Assembly: GCF_018128965.1 (NCBI RefSeq)
Contig: NZ_JAAEDH010000017.1
Location: 47,483 to 111,482 of the forward strand
Direction of reading: 5' to 3'
Length of the DNA stretch: 64,000 nt
Source of the DNA: Plastoroseomonas arctica
GTDB lineage: Bacteria > Pseudomonadota > Alphaproteobacteria > Acetobacterales > Acetobacteraceae
The notes under the pieces: model-generated
Seen by the model: only the letters and a program-made list of their open reading frames with translations
What the model was told of the DNA's origin: nothing
The model's database searches: none
In this document: in pieces, positions 36,288 to 45,181 of the stretch
Position numbering within the stretch: position 1 is the stretch's first letter
How the letters are laid out: each line of letters starts with the position of its first letter
Position numbers and translations under genes: made by a program

Positions 36288-36446
36288 GGGGGAAATGAAT
36301 TTCCCCCAAACCCCCTTTCTTTTTCTTTTGATTCCTTGGTTTCCGTTCGAAGGTCGCACCAGCCTTGCCAAGGCGGTGTTGACGGCGCGGACGGACCAAT
36401 TCATGAAAAATAGTGGAAAGGGGGTCTGGGGGAAATTCATTTCCGC
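36288..36446. repeat. MITE-like element: inverted pair of the dispersed repeat (copies B1 and B2)
   Basis: Arms 36291-36320 and 36415-36444 are inverted copies agreeing at 28 of 30 bases (GGAAATGAATTTCCCCC then A/G-rich-complement CCCCCTTTC). Each arm contains the hairpin core GGGGGAAATGAATTTCCCCC or its near copy. The 94-bp centre has its own stem, GCCTTG-C-CAAGGC (about 36362-36374) with CACC/GGTG beyond. Frames reading through on both strands give nearly the same start (MNFPQTPF), which is an effect of the palindrome. The element sits between the GMC gene and the DUF4394 gene. No target-site duplication is obvious. Confidence 0.75.
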
Positions 36447-36543
36447 CATGCTTTTCACCACCATTCCTGCATCCACACCGCACTCCGACCCGTAACTCCC
36501 GCAGCGACCCCGTCCGGGCTCGCGCCAATCGGGAGACCATCTC

Positions 36544-37329
36544 ATGCAGGCTTACGTTCGCGCGCCGCTGCTGGCCGCTGCCATCCTCGCCTCCGCCGGC
36601 GTCGCCGCCGAAGCGCAGACGCTGGTCGGCCTCACCGCCGACAACCATCTCGTGCGCATCGACGCCACCACCCGCCGCGCCTCCGCGCCGGTGCGCGTGA
36701 CGGGCGCCGAAGGCCGCCTGCTCGGCATCGACGTGCGTCCCTCCAACGGCATGCTCTACGGCCTGACGGATGCGAACCAGATCGTCACCATCGACGCCGC
36801 GACCGGTCGTGCGACGCAGGTGAGCCGCCTGTCCACGCCCTTCACCTCGGGTGGCCGCGCCGTGGTCGACTTCAACCCGGTCGCCGACCGCATGCGCCTG
36901 ATGGGTGCCTCGGGGATGAACTTCCGCATCAATGTGGACACCGGCGCAGTGACCACCGACGGTACGCTGAAGTATGCCGACGGCGCGCCGCAGGCCGGCA
37001 CCACGCCGCGCATCGTCGCCGGCGCCTACACCAACTCCATGGCGGGCGCGACCGCAACGGCGCTCTACACCTTCGACACGCTGCTGCGCAGCTACAACCT
37101 GCAGGCGCCGCCGAATGACGGCATCCAGGCGCCCCGCGGCACGCTGCCCGATCTTCCCGCCGGCGTCGCCTTCGACATCCTCTCCGATGGCGCGGGCGCC
37201 AACATGGGCTACCTGCTCGCGGGCAACACGCTGCACAGCGTCGCGCTCGAGACCGGCGCCCCGACCGCGCTGGGTGCGGTGACCGGCCTGCCGCAGTCCG
37301 AGATCATCGACATTGCCGCGATGCGGTAA
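36544..37329 (+). CDS. exported DUF4394 domain protein
   Basis: The 261-residue protein has a signal peptide (cleavage near AEA-QTLVG) and a DUF4394 domain over nearly the whole mature part. The repeated beta-propeller-like strands include LVGLTADNHLVRIDATTRR, GIDVRPSNGMLYGLTDANQI and VDFNPVADRMRLMGASGMNF. The family has no known activity. It lies 66 bp before an ECF sigma/anti-sigma pair on the same strand, so it may be a regulon member. A hairpin at 37345 separates it from the sigma gene. Confidence 0.85.
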   Translation: MQAYVRAPLLAAAILASAGVAAEAQTLVGLTADNHLVRIDATTRRASAPVRVTGAEGRLLGIDVRPSNGMLYGLTDANQIVTIDAATGRATQVSRLSTPFTSGGRAVVDFNPVADRMRLMGASGMNFRINVDTGAVTTDGTLKYADGAPQAGTTPRIVAGAYTNSMAGATATALYTFDTLLRSYNLQAPPNDGIQAPRGTLPDLPAGVAFDILSDGAGANMGYLLAGNTLHSVALETGAPTALGAVTGLPQSEIIDIAAMR

Positions 37330-37344
37330 GGCGGCGCGCTGAAG

Positions 37345-37362
37345 CAGGGGCGCTGACCCCTG
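37345..37362. terminator. short hairpin between DUF4394 and sigma genes
   Basis: CAGGGG - CGCTGA - CCCCTG, a 6-bp stem 16 bases after the DUF4394 stop, with no T-run. It shares the ggggcgctg core with the hairpin after typA (4578-4596). It is probably a weak terminator separating the two units. Confidence 0.4.
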
Positions 37363-37395
37363 GCAGGCGTCTCGCTTCTTCGCTACTTAACCTCC

Positions 37396-37935
37396 GTGGA
37401 AAGCGAGACCCCCTTGTCCGAACTGATCCTGCTGGTCGCCGATGGCGACCGGCGCGCGCTGCGGAGTATCTACCAGCGCGAATCGACAAGGCTGTTCGGC
37501 ATCGCGAATGCGGTCCTGCGTGATCGCGATGCCGCCGCCGACGCGGTGCACGATGCCTTCGTGCGCATCGCCGCCCGCGCCGGCCAGTACGACCAGACGC
37601 GCGGCGTCGCATCCGCTTGGCTGGGTGCGATCGTCCGCTACGCCGCACTCGACATCGCCCGTGCGCGGGGGCGCGAAATTCCTTCCGATGATCCGGCCCT
37701 GGGCGACAGCGCGATCGCGCCCGAGGCGATCGAGTTGCTCGACGCCAAGGCCGAGGGTGCGCGGCTGCGCGCCTGCCTGCTCACGCTCGAGGAGCGCATC
37801 CGCAACGGCATTCTCCTCGCCTTCGTGCACGGGCTTTCCCATGCCGAGGTGGCGGCCAAGCTCGGCGAGCCGCTGGGCACCGTGAAATCCTGGATCCGCC
37901 GCGGCCTGCTGCGCCTGCGGGAGTGCCTCGCATGA
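37396..37935 (+). CDS. ECF RNA polymerase sigma factor
   Basis: The 179-residue protein has sigma region 2 (about 18-85; DRDAAADAVHDAFVRIAARA and VASAWLGAIVRYAALDIAR) and region 4 (about 120-178; FVHGLSHAEVAAKLGEPLGT then VKSWIRRGLLRLRECL). It starts with GTG 37396. The next gene, coupled by ATGA, is its anti-sigma factor. The pair resembles the SigK/RskA type. Likely targets include the DUF4394 gene and the sigma gene itself; no clear shared promoter motif could be picked out by eye. Confidence 0.92.
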   Translation: MESETPLSELILLVADGDRRALRSIYQRESTRLFGIANAVLRDRDAAADAVHDAFVRIAARAGQYDQTRGVASAWLGAIVRYAALDIARARGREIPSDDPALGDSAIAPEAIELLDAKAEGARLRACLLTLEERIRNGILLAFVHGLSHAEVAAKLGEPLGTVKSWIRRGLLRLRECLA

Positions 37936-38627
37936 GCGCCACAGCCATGACGCCCGAGGAACGCCAGGCGCTCGCCGCCGAATACGTGCTCGGCACGCTC
38001 GACGCCGCGACCGTGCGCATGGTCGCGCTCGCCGCCGCGCTCGACCCGGTGCTCGCCGACGAGATTGCCGACTGGGAAATGGCGCTGGCGCCGTTGCAGG
38101 ACCTGGCGACGCCGGAAGCGCCGCCGCCCGAGTTGTGGGACCGCATCGCCGGCACGCTCGAGCCGGCGGCCGCGCCGCTCCCCGCCCGGCGCAAGGCATC
38201 CTGGTTCTGGCCGGCCTGGAGCTTTGGCGCGACCGTGGTCGCCGGCAGCCTCGCCGCCATTCTGCTGGTCCGTCCGCCCGCTCCGGCGGAGCGCATGATG
38301 ACCGTGCTGCTGTCCAGCCGCGACCAGCCGGCCTGGGTGGTGGAGGCCGACCGCGCCGGGCTGCGCCTGGCCGCGCTGAACCCACGCGCTGCGCCGGCCG
38401 ACCGCGCCATGCAGCTCTGGGCGTTGCCGCAGGGGGCGACGGCGCCGACCTCTCTCGGGCTGATCCCGCGAGAATCGGGCGAGGTGCGCGTGTCGGCCAG
38501 CCAGATTCGGCCGGAGCCCGGCATGCTGATCGAGATCACGCTGGAGCCGCCGGGCGGCTCGCCCACCGGGCGGCCGACCGGCCCGGTGCTGTTCATTGGC
38601 AGGCTCTCCCCCGCGACCGGGACCTGA
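37932..38627 (+). CDS. RskA-type anti-sigma factor
   Basis: The 231-residue protein has an N-terminal sigma-binding segment (about 1-85, AAEYVLGTLDAATVRMVALA), one membrane helix (about 94-113, after the basic PARRKAS) and a periplasmic RskA domain with MMTVLLSSRDQPAWVVEAD and the family motif LQLW as MQLWALPQG. It holds the sigma factor at the inner membrane and would release it after proteolysis. No zinc-binding HxxxCxxC motif is present, as expected for RskA-like members. The ATG overlaps the sigma stop. It converges with the OmpA-like gene. Confidence 0.88.
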   Translation: MSATAMTPEERQALAAEYVLGTLDAATVRMVALAAALDPVLADEIADWEMALAPLQDLATPEAPPPELWDRIAGTLEPAAAPLPARRKASWFWPAWSFGATVVAGSLAAILLVRPPAPAERMMTVLLSSRDQPAWVVEADRAGLRLAALNPRAAPADRAMQLWALPQGATAPTSLGLIPRESGEVRVSASQIRPEPGMLIEITLEPPGGSPTGRPTGPVLFIGRLSPATGT

Positions 38628-38648
38628 GGCGCGGCCGCAGGGCTGGTG

Positions 38649-39227
38649 CTACTCGGGGCGTCGATCCGGCGTGGTGGATTGGGGCGCGGCGTCGCGGGCG
38701 CCGGGCTCAGCGGCAGGCGCGGGCGTTGTTGCCGGTTCAGGCGCACGCTCGCGAACCGGTTCGGGCGTACGCTCGCGTGACGGCTCGGGCCCACGCTCGC
38801 GCGCGCCAGGCAGCACCACGATCGACACGCTGCGGGTGCGCGGAATATCGGCGCGCGCCGCGGGGCTGAAATTGGCGCCGCGCGCCTCCGCCCTGATCCG
38901 CTCGCGCGCGATGCCGCGTTCCGCCAGCACCCGCGCCACCTCCCGCGCCCGCGCCGCGGCGAGCGTGGTGGTCGTCTGCGCGCCGCCCTCCGCACCGGCG
39001 TGGCCGAGCACGCAGACGTTGCGATCCGTATCGGCGGTGGCGAGTTCGGCGGCCGCCGCGAGCAGGCTGCGCGCCGCATCGGTCACCCCCGAGCGCCCCG
39101 GGGCGAAGGGGATGGTGAAGACATCATCCTCCAGCCGCTCGGCGCCGATGCAGTTGAAGGCGCGCGGCTGCCCAAGCGACGGCAGCGCGGCGAGTGCGAG
39201 GAAAACCGTCAGGATCGAACGCGTCAT
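38649..39227 (-). CDS. OmpA-like domain protein with Pro/Arg/Glu repeat tail
   Basis: The 192-residue exported protein has a signal near the start (MTRSILTVFLALAALPSLG) and an OmpA C-terminal-like domain (about 35-140, VCVLGHAGAEGG and ARAREVARVLAERGIARERI). The C-terminal tail of about 50 residues has repeated ERxPEPxR units (RERGPEPSRERTPEP). OmpA-like domains bind peptidoglycan. The domain is short and lacks the full NxxLSxxRA pattern. Its ATG overlaps the stop of the upstream cupin_4 gene (ATGA), so the two are co-translated. Confidence 0.75.
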   Translation of the reverse strand: MTRSILTVFLALAALPSLGQPRAFNCIGAERLEDDVFTIPFAPGRSGVTDAARSLLAAAAELATADTDRNVCVLGHAGAEGGAQTTTTLAAARAREVARVLAERGIARERIRAEARGANFSPAARADIPRTRSVSIVVLPGARERGPEPSRERTPEPVRERAPEPATTPAPAAEPGARDAAPQSTTPDRRPE

Positions 39228-40441
39228 ACAACCACCACAATGCCGGCCTCGGTAAGCTTCGATAGAAGAACGGGCGCGGCGACCGCGGGGTGCGCGGCGG
39301 CGAGTTCGGCCTCCGTCACATCGGCGCGACCGAGCAGCCAGCCCGCTGCCTCGGCCTCCGCCGCCGAGAGCGGCACCGCGCCGGCGCTGCCCTTGAGCGC
39401 GAATTCCGCACCGCGCCGCACCGGCTTCGCGCCACGATCCACCACCCGGTAGCTCGGCGCCTCGGCATCGGTCGCACCCGCGGCCGCCGGTGCGGCGAGG
39501 CCGCGGGCGGCGAGCAGGTCGTGCCCGCCGCGCTGAAAGCGGTAGCCCGCCACGAAATTCTCCAGCACGCCCATCACCTTGGGGTCGCGGCACAACTCGC
39601 CCAGCCGCTGGCCGAGCAGCGCCGCCCGGTTCGTCAGCGCAAATTTTTGGGCTGCGGTGCCGTCCTGGCGCGGCAGCGGCTTGCGGAACTCGGCGTCGTA
39701 GAGCACCCGCTCGACCAGTATGTTGAGGAAATCCATTCCCAGCGGGGCATGCACACCATAGGCGACGTGGACCGACGCCTCCGACAGCGTCATCGCGTCA
39801 TGATACCAGCCGCGCGGCAGGTACAGCAGGTCACCCGGTTTCAGCACGATGGTGGCCAGCAGCTTGCCCTTGGCGGCGTCGTGATGCGCCTGCGGCTGGC
39901 CACGGAAGGCCGGGTGGCTGATCGGCCATTCGGCGCGGCCTTCCCAGACGTACCAGGTTTTCTCGCCCTCGATCTGCACGGCCCAGACGTCATGCGTGTC
40001 GTAATGCGAGGCGAAGGCCTTGTGCGCCTGCCAGGAGACATAGACGTTGGCCTGGGACTTCCCCAGGCCCGCGCCCTCCAGCGCATCGCTCACCGCGGCA
40101 AGGCCGGGTGTGAGGCTGTCGACATCGTTCAGCACCAGGCTGGCACCGCGCCTTATCCACTCGCGCATCCGGGCAGGGTCGGGCTGCAGCACGGCCTGCT
40201 GGTCGCGCGAAGTGGCGCGGGTGCTGTATTGCGCGGCCGGAACCGGGGCGCCGTCGAGCACCATCTTGAGGCTCTGCTCGCTCCAGATATGGGTCATGTC
40301 GAGCAGCCGGTTGAGGTGCCGCCAGGACAGCACCTGCGCGAACTTCGCCGCCCCCCCCGGAACATGGAGGGGCTTCCGGTCGAAATACTCCGCGAAGAAG
40401 GTTTCGGGCGTGATCGGCGCCAGGAGCTCGTCCAGGGTCAT
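39224..40441 (-). CDS. cupin_4/JmjC-domain oxygenase (RoxA-like)
   Basis: The 405-residue protein has a cupin_4/JmjC fold: PLHVPGGAAKFAQVLSW near the start, an HxD iron site in HYDTHDVWAVQIEGEKTW and the distal His in LLYLPRGWYHDA. A C-terminal winged-helix-like part follows. Relatives (YcfD/RoxA) hydroxylate ribosomal protein L16 on Arg using 2-oxoglutarate and iron. The start is taken at 40441, because GAGG lies 7 bases before it and the next in-frame ATG at 40465 adds nothing conserved. It is divergent from the glutamate dehydrogenase gene. The target of this subgroup is not certain. Confidence 0.87.
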   Translation of the reverse strand: MTLDELLAPITPETFFAEYFDRKPLHVPGGAAKFAQVLSWRHLNRLLDMTHIWSEQSLKMVLDGAPVPAAQYSTRATSRDQQAVLQPDPARMREWIRRGASLVLNDVDSLTPGLAAVSDALEGAGLGKSQANVYVSWQAHKAFASHYDTHDVWAVQIEGEKTWYVWEGRAEWPISHPAFRGQPQAHHDAAKGKLLATIVLKPGDLLYLPRGWYHDAMTLSEASVHVAYGVHAPLGMDFLNILVERVLYDAEFRKPLPRQDGTAAQKFALTNRAALLGQRLGELCRDPKVMGVLENFVAGYRFQRGGHDLLAARGLAAPAAAGATDAEAPSYRVVDRGAKPVRRGAEFALKGSAGAVPLSAAEAEAAGWLLGRADVTEAELAAAHPAVAAPVLLSKLTEAGIVVVV

Positions 40442-40564
40442 GGCAATAACCTCAATGCAATACATCGCATCGTAGAGGTTTCACGCACAGGAACCAGCCC
40501 AAGGCTTGCCATCCGGCGGGCTTAGAGAACAGGTTGTCCCCGACAACCATCCGAGGAAGCGACA

Positions 40565-43500
40565 ATGCCCGAAGAAGGCCGCAGCTTTTTGCCGGATACC
40601 GCGCGCGCGGAGGTGCTGGCAGCCGGTCGCGCAGCGCTTGTGCGACTCGCCCCGGACCTGCCGCCCGCGGCCGCGACGCTGATGGAGCGCCTGCACGCGG
40701 CGATCCCGACGACGGAGCTCGCCAGCCTCCCGGCCGAGCATATCGCCGAGGCGACGGCGCATCTGTTCGCCCTCGCGCTGGATCGCCAGCCCGGGCAGAC
40801 GCGGCTGCGCATCCTCGCGCCTGGCCCCGGGCGCGGCGCGCGCACGGTGGCGCTGGTCGTCACCGACGACATGCCCTTCCTGGTCGATTCCGTGCTCGCG
40901 GCGACGACGCTGCAGAACCGCGCCGTGGAGCGCTTCCTCCATCCGGTGCTGGGCGTGCGGCGCGAGGGCGGGCGGCTGGTCGCGTTCGATGCGGCCGCCC
41001 CGCGCGAGAGCATGATGCACGTGACGCTCAGCCATGCCGGCGATGGCAGCCAGGAGGCGCTGGAGGCGTCTCTGGAACGCTCGCTGGGCGACCTCCGCCG
41101 CGCGGTGGATGATTTCCCGGCCATGCTGCAGCGGCTGGAAGACGCCGGGGTGGAGATCGCGGCGCATGGCCCAGCCGCCGCCTTTATCCGCTGGCTGAGC
41201 GACGACAACTTCGTCCTGCTCGGCTACCGCGAGCTGGCAGTCGCACCCGATGGCGCACTGACCCTGGTGGATGGCTCCTCGCTGGGCCTGCTGCGCGACC
41301 TCTCGGTGCCGGTCTTCGACGCGCTGCGCGACCTTTCCGCCGTGCCGGCCGCGGTGCGCGCGGCGGTGCTGGACCACACGCCGATCGCGGTGGTGAAGGC
41401 CAATATGCGGGCCACCGTGCATCGCCCGCAGCACGCCGACGTGGTGGCCGTCCGCCGCTTCGGCGCGGATGGCCAGGTGGTCGGCGCGCGGCTGTTCCTG
41501 GGGCTTTTCGCGGCGTCCGCCTACAACCGCAACCCGCGCGCCATCCCGTTCCTGTCGGAGAAGGTGGAGCGCATCCTGGCACTGGCGGGGATGGACCCCG
41601 AGAGCCATGACGGGCGCGCGCTGCGCAACATCCTCGACACCTGGCCGCGCGACGAGCTGTTCCAGGCGCCCGATGCAGAGATCCTCGCCGGCGCCGAGCG
41701 CGCGCTGGACCTGCAGATCAGGCCCCGCGCGGCGGTGGTGATCCGGCGCGACCCGTTCGAGCGCTTCGTCTCCGCCATCGCCTGGTTGCCGCGCGACACC
41801 TTCGACACCCAGTTGCGCGAACGCGTGGGCGCGATGCTGGCGCGCGGCTTCAACGGCAGGCTGTCGGCTTATCACATCGCGCTGGGCGATGCGCCGCTGG
41901 CGCGCGTGCACTACGTCATCGGCACCAAGCCGGGCGAGGTGCCGCCGGTGAATGACGTGGCGCTGGAGCGCTCCATCGCCGAAGCGGCGCGCAGCTTCCG
42001 CGAACGGATCGCCGACGCGCTCGCCGCCGAGCATGGCGAGGGCGGTGCGGCGACCCTGCTGTCGCGCTGGGCCGAGGCCTTCCCGCCCGCCTACCGGGAG
42101 GCGACGGCGGCGTCCCACGCGCTCGCCGACATCGCGCTGGCCGAGGCCGCGATCGCGAGCGGGCGGCCCGCCGCGTCGCTGGAGCAGGCGCCCGGTGCCG
42201 CACCCAACACGCTGACCTTGCGCCTGGTGAATCCCGGTGGCGCGCTGCCGCTCGCCGATGCGCTGCCGCTGTTCGAGAGCCTGGATCTGCGTGCCATCGA
42301 GGAGGTGCCGCACCGGCTGGAACCGCGAGGCAGCGCGGCGATGGCGCTGCACGTCTTCTCGCTCAAGGCCGGCGCGGCCTGCCCCGAGGATCGCTACCCG
42401 CTGGTGCTCGACGCGCTGGCGCGGCTGCTCGACGGCACGGTCGAGGCCGATGGCTTCAACCGGCTGGTGCTGCGCGCGGGTCTCGACTGGCGCGAGTGCT
42501 GGATGCTGCGCGCGATGTACCGCTGGCTGAAGCAGGTGGGCTTCGCCTTCGCGCAGGAGAGCGTGACGGCGGCCCTGGCCGCGCAGCCCGAGGCGGCGCG
42601 CATCCTGATGGATCTGTTCGCCGCGCGCTTCGATCCGGCACGCGCCAAGCGCGATGAGACCGCACTGCTCGGCCGCTGGACTGCGATGCTCGACACCGTC
42701 ACCAACCCCGATGAGGACCGCATCCTAGGCCGGTTGCGCGGGCTGCTCGACGCGATGTTGCGGACTAATTATTACCAGAACAAATCCTACGTCGCCTTCA
42801 AGCTGGACAGCGCGATCGCCGGCGAGATGCCGCTGCCGCGTCCGTGGCGCGAAATCTTCGTCCATTCCGCGCGCATGGAGGGCTGCCATCTCCGCGCGGG
42901 GCCGGTGGCGCGGGGCGGCATCCGCTGGTCCGACCGGCGCGAGGATTTCCGCACCGAGATTTTGGGGCTGATGAAGGCGCAGCGGCTGAAGAACGCCATC
43001 ATCGTGCCCACCGGCGCGAAGGGCGGCTTCATCCTCAAGCAGTCGCCCTCGCCCACCGACCGCGAGGCGTTCATGGCCGAGGGCATCGCCTGCTACAAGA
43101 TTCTGGTCCGCGCCATGCTCGACCTCGCCGACAATTACGTGGGCGCGGATGTGGTGACACCGCCCGGCATCATCCGCCGCGACGGCGAGGACCCCTACAT
43201 CGTCGCCGCCGCCGACAAGGGCACGGCGACCTTCAGCGACATCGCGAACGGGCTTTCGGAGGAGTACGGGTTCTGGCTCGGCGATGCCTTCGCCTCGGGC
43301 GGGTCGCAGGGCTATGACCACAAGGCGATGGGCATCACCGCGCGGGGTGCGTGGGTGATGATCGACCACCATTTCCGCGAGACGCTGGGCCGCTCCGTGC
43401 AGGATGCGCCCTTCGACATGGTTGGCGTGGGCGACATGTCCGGCGACGTCTTCGGCAACGGGTTGCTGGTGAGCAGGCAGACGCGGCTGCTGGCCGCCTT

Positions 43501-45181
43501 CGATCACCGCCACATCTTTCTCGACCCCAATCCGGACCCGGCCGCGAGCTATGCCGAGCGCGAGCGGCTGTTCAAGCTGCCGCGCTCCTCCTGGGCGGAC
43601 TACAACGCTGCGCTGCTGAGTCCGGGCGGTGCGATCCTGCCGCGCAACGCCAAGACCATCCCGCTCTCGCCCGAGGCGCGCGCCATGCTTGGCATCGCCG
43701 CCGAGCGCGTGGAGCCGGCGGTGGTGATGCGCGCCATCCTGACCGCGAAGGTGGACCTGCTCTATTTCGGCGGCATCGGCACCTATGTGAAATGCTCGGC
43801 CGAATCCCAGGCCGATGCCGGCGACCGCGCCAACGACGCCATCCGCGTCGATGGCGCCGCGATCCGCGCGCGCGTGCTCGGCGAGGGTGCGAATCTGGGC
43901 ATCACCCAGGCGGGGCGGATCGAAGCCGCGCGCGCGGGCGTGCGCATCAACACCGATGCGCTGGACAATTCCGCCGGTGTCTCGACCTCCGACCACGAGG
44001 TGAACATCAAGATCCTGCTCTTCGCCGCCGAGGCCGACGGCGCACTCACCCGGCGCCAGCGCGACGATTTGCTCGGCACGATGCAGGACGAGGTCGGGCG
44101 GCTGGTGCTGGCGGACAATCACGACCAGTCCCTCGCCGTGACGGTGGAGGCCGAGGCCGGCGCGGAGGCACTCGCCGCGCAAGGCGCGCTGATGCTGAAG
44201 CTCGAGGCCGCCGGCCTGCTCGACCGCGCCGTGGCCGGCCTGCCCGACGAGGCGGCACTGCGTCGGCGCATCGGTGCCGGGGAGGCGCTGACCCGGCCGG
44301 AGATCGCAGCCCTCCTGCCCTTCGCGAAACTTTGGCTGATCGAGGCGATCGAGAATTCCGACCTGCCGGACGATCCCGCGCTGACCCCCGTTCTGCTGGG
44401 CTACTTCCCGATGGCGCTGCGCACCGACTACGCGCGCTATGCCGAAAGCCACCGCCTGCGCCGCAACCTCGTGGCCACCGTGATGGGCAATGTGGTCGCC
44501 AACCGGCTGGGCTGCGCCGCGCTCGCGCGCCTCACGGTCGAGGCGAGCCCGGCCGCCGCGGTGCGTGCCGCCTGGATCGCCGCCGCCTGCTTCGCGCTGG
44601 AGGAGGCGGTGGCCGAGATCGCGGATTGTGCCGCGCCCGAGTCCGCCAAGATCGAGGCGCTGCGTGCGCTGCGCGGCTTGCAGGAAGGGGCGGCGCATGG
44701 GTTGCTCGGGGGCGAAGGCGCGCTGGGCGAGGCGATCGCCGATCTGCGCCCGGGCATCGCTGCCCTTCTGGCCGCCGAACCCGCTCCGGCTGAGAGCCCG
44801 CTGCCGCCGATGGTGGCCGCCCTGGTCGCCGGCGCGCGGCACCTGGTCGCCGCGCCGGCAGTGGTGCGCCTTGCGGCGCGGGCGGGGGCTTCGCCCGATG
44901 CTGCGGCTTCGGCCTGGCGCGCCGCGGGGCAGGATTTCGCCCTCGATGCGCTGCAGGCCGCGGCGGTGGCCGCACCCGCGCCGGGCGCCTTCGGTGCCCG
45001 GGCCCGGGCGCTGCTGCTGGCCGATCTGCAATCGATCCAGGCCGGGCTGGCACAGGCGGCCCTCGCCGGCGCGAAGCCGGACGACCAGTCCGCCGCGATG
45101 CTGGCACGCGAGGCGGCCGCGAGCGGCGATCTCGCCGGCGTCTCGGTCGCAGTGCGGACGCTCTCGATGCTGGTGCGATGA
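40565..45181 (+). CDS. NAD-dependent glutamate dehydrogenase, large (GDH-180) type
   Basis: The 1538-residue enzyme matches the large GDH family (usually about 1,560-1,650 residues). N-terminal ACT-like regulatory parts occupy about 1-700. A catalytic domain follows with VARGGIRWSDRREDFRTEIL, VPTGAKGGFILK (substrate Lys) and FGGIGTYVK. The C-terminal domain runs to the end. It deaminates glutamate to 2-oxoglutarate with NAD. ATG 40565 has GAGGAAG upstream. Its stop overlaps the UMF1 transporter start (ATGA). Confidence 0.95.
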   Translation: MPEEGRSFLPDTARAEVLAAGRAALVRLAPDLPPAAATLMERLHAAIPTTELASLPAEHIAEATAHLFALALDRQPGQTRLRILAPGPGRGARTVALVVTDDMPFLVDSVLAATTLQNRAVERFLHPVLGVRREGGRLVAFDAAAPRESMMHVTLSHAGDGSQEALEASLERSLGDLRRAVDDFPAMLQRLEDAGVEIAAHGPAAAFIRWLSDDNFVLLGYRELAVAPDGALTLVDGSSLGLLRDLSVPVFDALRDLSAVPAAVRAAVLDHTPIAVVKANMRATVHRPQHADVVAVRRFGADGQVVGARLFLGLFAASAYNRNPRAIPFLSEKVERILALAGMDPESHDGRALRNILDTWPRDELFQAPDAEILAGAERALDLQIRPRAAVVIRRDPFERFVSAIAWLPRDTFDTQLRERVGAMLARGFNGRLSAYHIALGDAPLARVHYVIGTKPGEVPPVNDVALERSIAEAARSFRERIADALAAEHGEGGAATLLSRWAEAFPPAYREATAASHALADIALAEAAIASGRPAASLEQAPGAAPNTLTLRLVNPGGALPLADALPLFESLDLRAIEEVPHRLEPRGSAAMALHVFSLKAGAACPEDRYPLVLDALARLLDGTVEADGFNRLVLRAGLDWRECWMLRAMYRWLKQVGFAFAQESVTAALAAQPEAARILMDLFAARFDPARAKRDETALLGRWTAMLDTVTNPDEDRILGRLRGLLDAMLRTNYYQNKSYVAFKLDSAIAGEMPLPRPWREIFVHSARMEGCHLRAGPVARGGIRWSDRREDFRTEILGLMKAQRLKNAIIVPTGAKGGFILKQSPSPTDREAFMAEGIACYKILVRAMLDLADNYVGADVVTPPGIIRRDGEDPYIVAAADKGTATFSDIANGLSEEYGFWLGDAFASGGSQGYDHKAMGITARGAWVMIDHHFRETLGRSVQDAPFDMVGVGDMSGDVFGNGLLVSRQTRLLAAFDHRHIFLDPNPDPAASYAERERLFKLPRSSWADYNAALLSPGGAILPRNAKTIPLSPEARAMLGIAAERVEPAVVMRAILTAKVDLLYFGGIGTYVKCSAESQADAGDRANDAIRVDGAAIRARVLGEGANLGITQAGRIEAARAGVRINTDALDNSAGVSTSDHEVNIKILLFAAEADGALTRRQRDDLLGTMQDEVGRLVLADNHDQSLAVTVEAEAGAEALAAQGALMLKLEAAGLLDRAVAGLPDEAALRRRIGAGEALTRPEIAALLPFAKLWLIEAIENSDLPDDPALTPVLLGYFPMALRTDYARYAESHRLRRNLVATVMGNVVANRLGCAALARLTVEASPAAAVRAAWIAAACFALEEAVAEIADCAAPESAKIEALRALRGLQEGAAHGLLGGEGALGEAIADLRPGIAALLAAEPAPAESPLPPMVAALVAGARHLVAAPAVVRLAARAGASPDAAASAWRAAGQDFALDALQAAAVAAPAPGAFGARARALLLADLQSIQAGLAQAALAGAKPDDQSAAMLAREAAASGDLAGVSVAVRTLSMLVR

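Noticed and set aside
36295..36545. Small ORFs on both strands in the B element, both starting MNFPQTPF
   Set aside because: The near identity comes from reading both arms of the same inverted repeat, not from related proteins.
42725..45031. Minus-strand 768-codon frame opposite the glutamate dehydrogenase
   Set aside because: Shadow of the GDH gene; no recognisable domain and no ribosome site.
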